Origin: Alphaproteobacteria bacterium
GTDB lineage: Bacteria > Pseudomonadota > Alphaproteobacteria > UBA9219
Length of the DNA: 40,368 nt
Reading direction: 5' to 3'
Assembly (NCBI GenBank): GCA_028866275.1
Contig: JAGWIK010000017.1
Coordinates: 1 to 40,368 of the forward strand
This document shows positions 39,360 to 40,368 of the stretch, piece by piece; the first letter of the stretch is position 1; each line of letters opens with the position of its first letter. Under the pieces are notes generated by a model, which made no database searches, was not told the DNA's origin, and saw only the letters and a program-made list of their open reading frames with translations. A program made the translations under genes and the position numbers.

Positions 39360-39625
39360 TGAAAATGCTTCATGTCCTTGGCGTGGCCGTTCTGTTCGGC
39401 CTTTGCGCCTGTGCCGCGCCGCAACCGGTTCTGAAACCGATGGAAGTCGATGTGCCGGTATCCGTACCATGCAAAGTGACGGCGCCGCAGCGGCCAGATT
39501 TTGCGTTGGCACATGCGACGCCCGCGCAAACCATATTCGAAAAAGTCCGCGCTGCCCTGGTCGAACTGGATCAACGCAAGGCCTATGAGGCGCAATTAGA
39601 ATCCAAAATAACCGCCTGCAATTAA
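39356..39625 (+). CDS. Outer-membrane spanin lipoprotein (Rz1-like)
   Basis: An 89-aa protein with a lipoprotein signal peptide and a LFGLC-A lipobox (Cys near residue 17). The mature part has a proline segment (APQPVLKPMEV) and a helical end. The position and ATGA overlap with the i-spanin gene support an o-spanin. It is placed after, not inside, the Rz gene. Confidence 0.75.
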   Translation: MMKMLHVLGVAVLFGLCACAAPQPVLKPMEVDVPVSVPCKVTAPQRPDFALAHATPAQTIFEKVRAALVELDQRKAYEAQLESKITACN

Positions 39626-39634
39626 GAGGAAAAC

Positions 39635-39991
39635 ATGAAATTGATCGCCATCTTTGCTGTTGCCGTCCTGCTTGCCTCGCCTGCATGGGCGGACTTGCCG
39701 GCCGCCCGCGTGCCCAGCACGAACCTATCCGGCACCATAACCACGACAGGAACGTTTCAATCGATTCAGGCACAAAACAATACGCGCCTTGGCTGCACAA
39801 TCCAGAATAACAGCACGTCGAATCCGATGTATTTGTATTATGGGTCCTGCGGTGGCGCATCGACCTCGGCATCCCTTTATCTTGCCCCGCATCAGGCGGT
39901 GGGTTGTTCGATAACAAACAATTTCGTCGTCAACGATCAATTATGCATCGCGGGAACGTCTGGCGACCATTTTTTTGCCAATTTCCAATAA
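39635..39991 (+). CDS. Exported beta-rich protein (118 aa)
   Basis: A protein with a signal peptide (MKLIAIFAVAVLLASPAWA, cleaved after AWA) and a mature beta-rich part: TRLGCTIQNNSTSNPMYLYY, then YLAPHQAVGCSI. The mature pattern is like the small virion decoration proteins of other phages, but those usually lack a signal peptide. It contains four cysteines, suggesting disulfides, so it may act outside the cytoplasm. GAGGAA lies 5 bp before the ATG. Confidence 0.6.
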   Translation: MKLIAIFAVAVLLASPAWADLPAARVPSTNLSGTITTTGTFQSIQAQNNTRLGCTIQNNSTSNPMYLYYGSCGGASTSASLYLAPHQAVGCSITNNFVVNDQLCIAGTSGDHFFANFQ

Positions 39992-40000
39992 AGAATTGTC

Positions 40001-40368
40001 ATGACGGATATTTTCCTCAACGATTCTCTTTTCGTGACGGACGGCACGACGGTGCCGAATTCTGTTCCGTCGTCCGGTCCATCCCTCTCGCTCAACTTCA
40101 CGACCGGCGCATTGCCGTCCGGCGCAACCTTCGCCCGCGCCTCGACGGGAACCTACTATAACGCGTCGGGCGTTTTATCGACGGCGGCGAACGACACGGC
40201 GCGGTTCGATTACAACCCATCCACGCTGGCCTTGCGCGGGATTTTGATCGAACCTACACGTACGAATTTAATACCAACTTCCGTTATTCCGCCGATAACT
40301 GATACAGGAACTACCGGAAATTGGAAGACATGGAAGGCCGTTTCTACTGCGGCCGCGACGACTTCCCC
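40001..40368 (+). CDS. Fibre-like phage structural protein, 3' end outside the window
   Basis: The frame is open from ATG 40001 to the edge (122 codons). The segment LPSGATFARASTGTYYNASG followed by TAANDTARFDYNPSTLALRG and LIEPTRTNLIP is a common phage adhesin or structural-protein domain in my memory. The gene is cut by the window end; a large protein is expected. Confidence 0.65.
   Translation, partial: MTDIFLNDSLFVTDGTTVPNSVPSSGPSLSLNFTTGALPSGATFARASTGTYYNASGVLSTAANDTARFDYNPSTLALRGILIEPTRTNLIPTSVIPPITDTGTTGNWKTWKAVSTAAATTS

Overview
The window is the left end and most of the body of a prophage in an alphaproteobacterium. A tRNA-Val(CAC) at 163-237 is followed at once by a leftward tyrosine integrase, the usual layout of a phage integrated into a tRNA 3' end. 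Everything from about 240 to the right edge reads as phage; the right attachment site lies outside the window. The alphaproteobacterial host is inferred mainly from two phage genes that resemble the cell-cycle regulators GcrA (11280-11726) and CtrA (DNA-binding domain only, 12425-12829), and from GC-rich codon use.

Layout. 335-7199: a tightly packed leftward operon of about 19 small genes, many joined by 4-bp ATGA overlaps: integrase, excisionase-like protein, ASCH protein, small zinc and membrane peptides, a shortened C5 cytosine methyltransferase, an MT-A70 adenine methyltransferase, a Gly-Tyr/Gly-Asp repeat protein and many unknowns. 7200-7340: divergent promoter region with two copies of an operator-like sequence. 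7341-9816: AT-richer accessory genes (SWIM zinc finger plus secreted protein; XRE/sensor regulator plus GNAT acetyltransferase; one unknown). 9809-10599: lysogeny switch of divergent CI-like and Cro-like genes, whose intergenic region carries the same operator sequence as 7.2 kb. 10709-15580: rightward early genes: HTH regulators, GcrA-like, CtrA-like, CHC2/Toprim primase and an ATPase/helicase. 15581-16545: a repeat-rich gap, a candidate Q-like late regulator, then a candidate promoter, short leader and strong terminator, an arrangement like lambda Q-pR'-tR'.

16566-40368: late genes. The head module is lambda-like (terminase GpA family, gpW, portal, S49 protease, scaffold, gpD-like decoration protein, gpE-like capsid). 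The tail is Mu-like and contractile (DUF2635, sheath, tube, frameshifted assembly chaperone, tape measure, split gpN, gpP, gp45-gp48), then a polyglycine fibre. The lysis cassette (XhlA-like protein, membrane protein/holin candidate, SleB-type hydrolase, Rz/Rz1-type spanins) follows, then two further accessory or structural genes, the last cut by the window edge. The virion would be a temperate myovirus, mosaic between lambda and Mu.

Most notable observations: a -1 frameshift at a T TTT TTA heptamer producing a gp41/gp42-type tail chaperone fusion; shared operators linking the CI/Cro switch with the integration operon; phage copies of GcrA and a CtrA-type DNA-binding domain; a 216-bp hexanucleotide array with a perfect 72-bp internal duplication; and several small genes under 60 codons that are easy to miss (52-aa membrane peptide, DUF2635 protein, frameshift domain).
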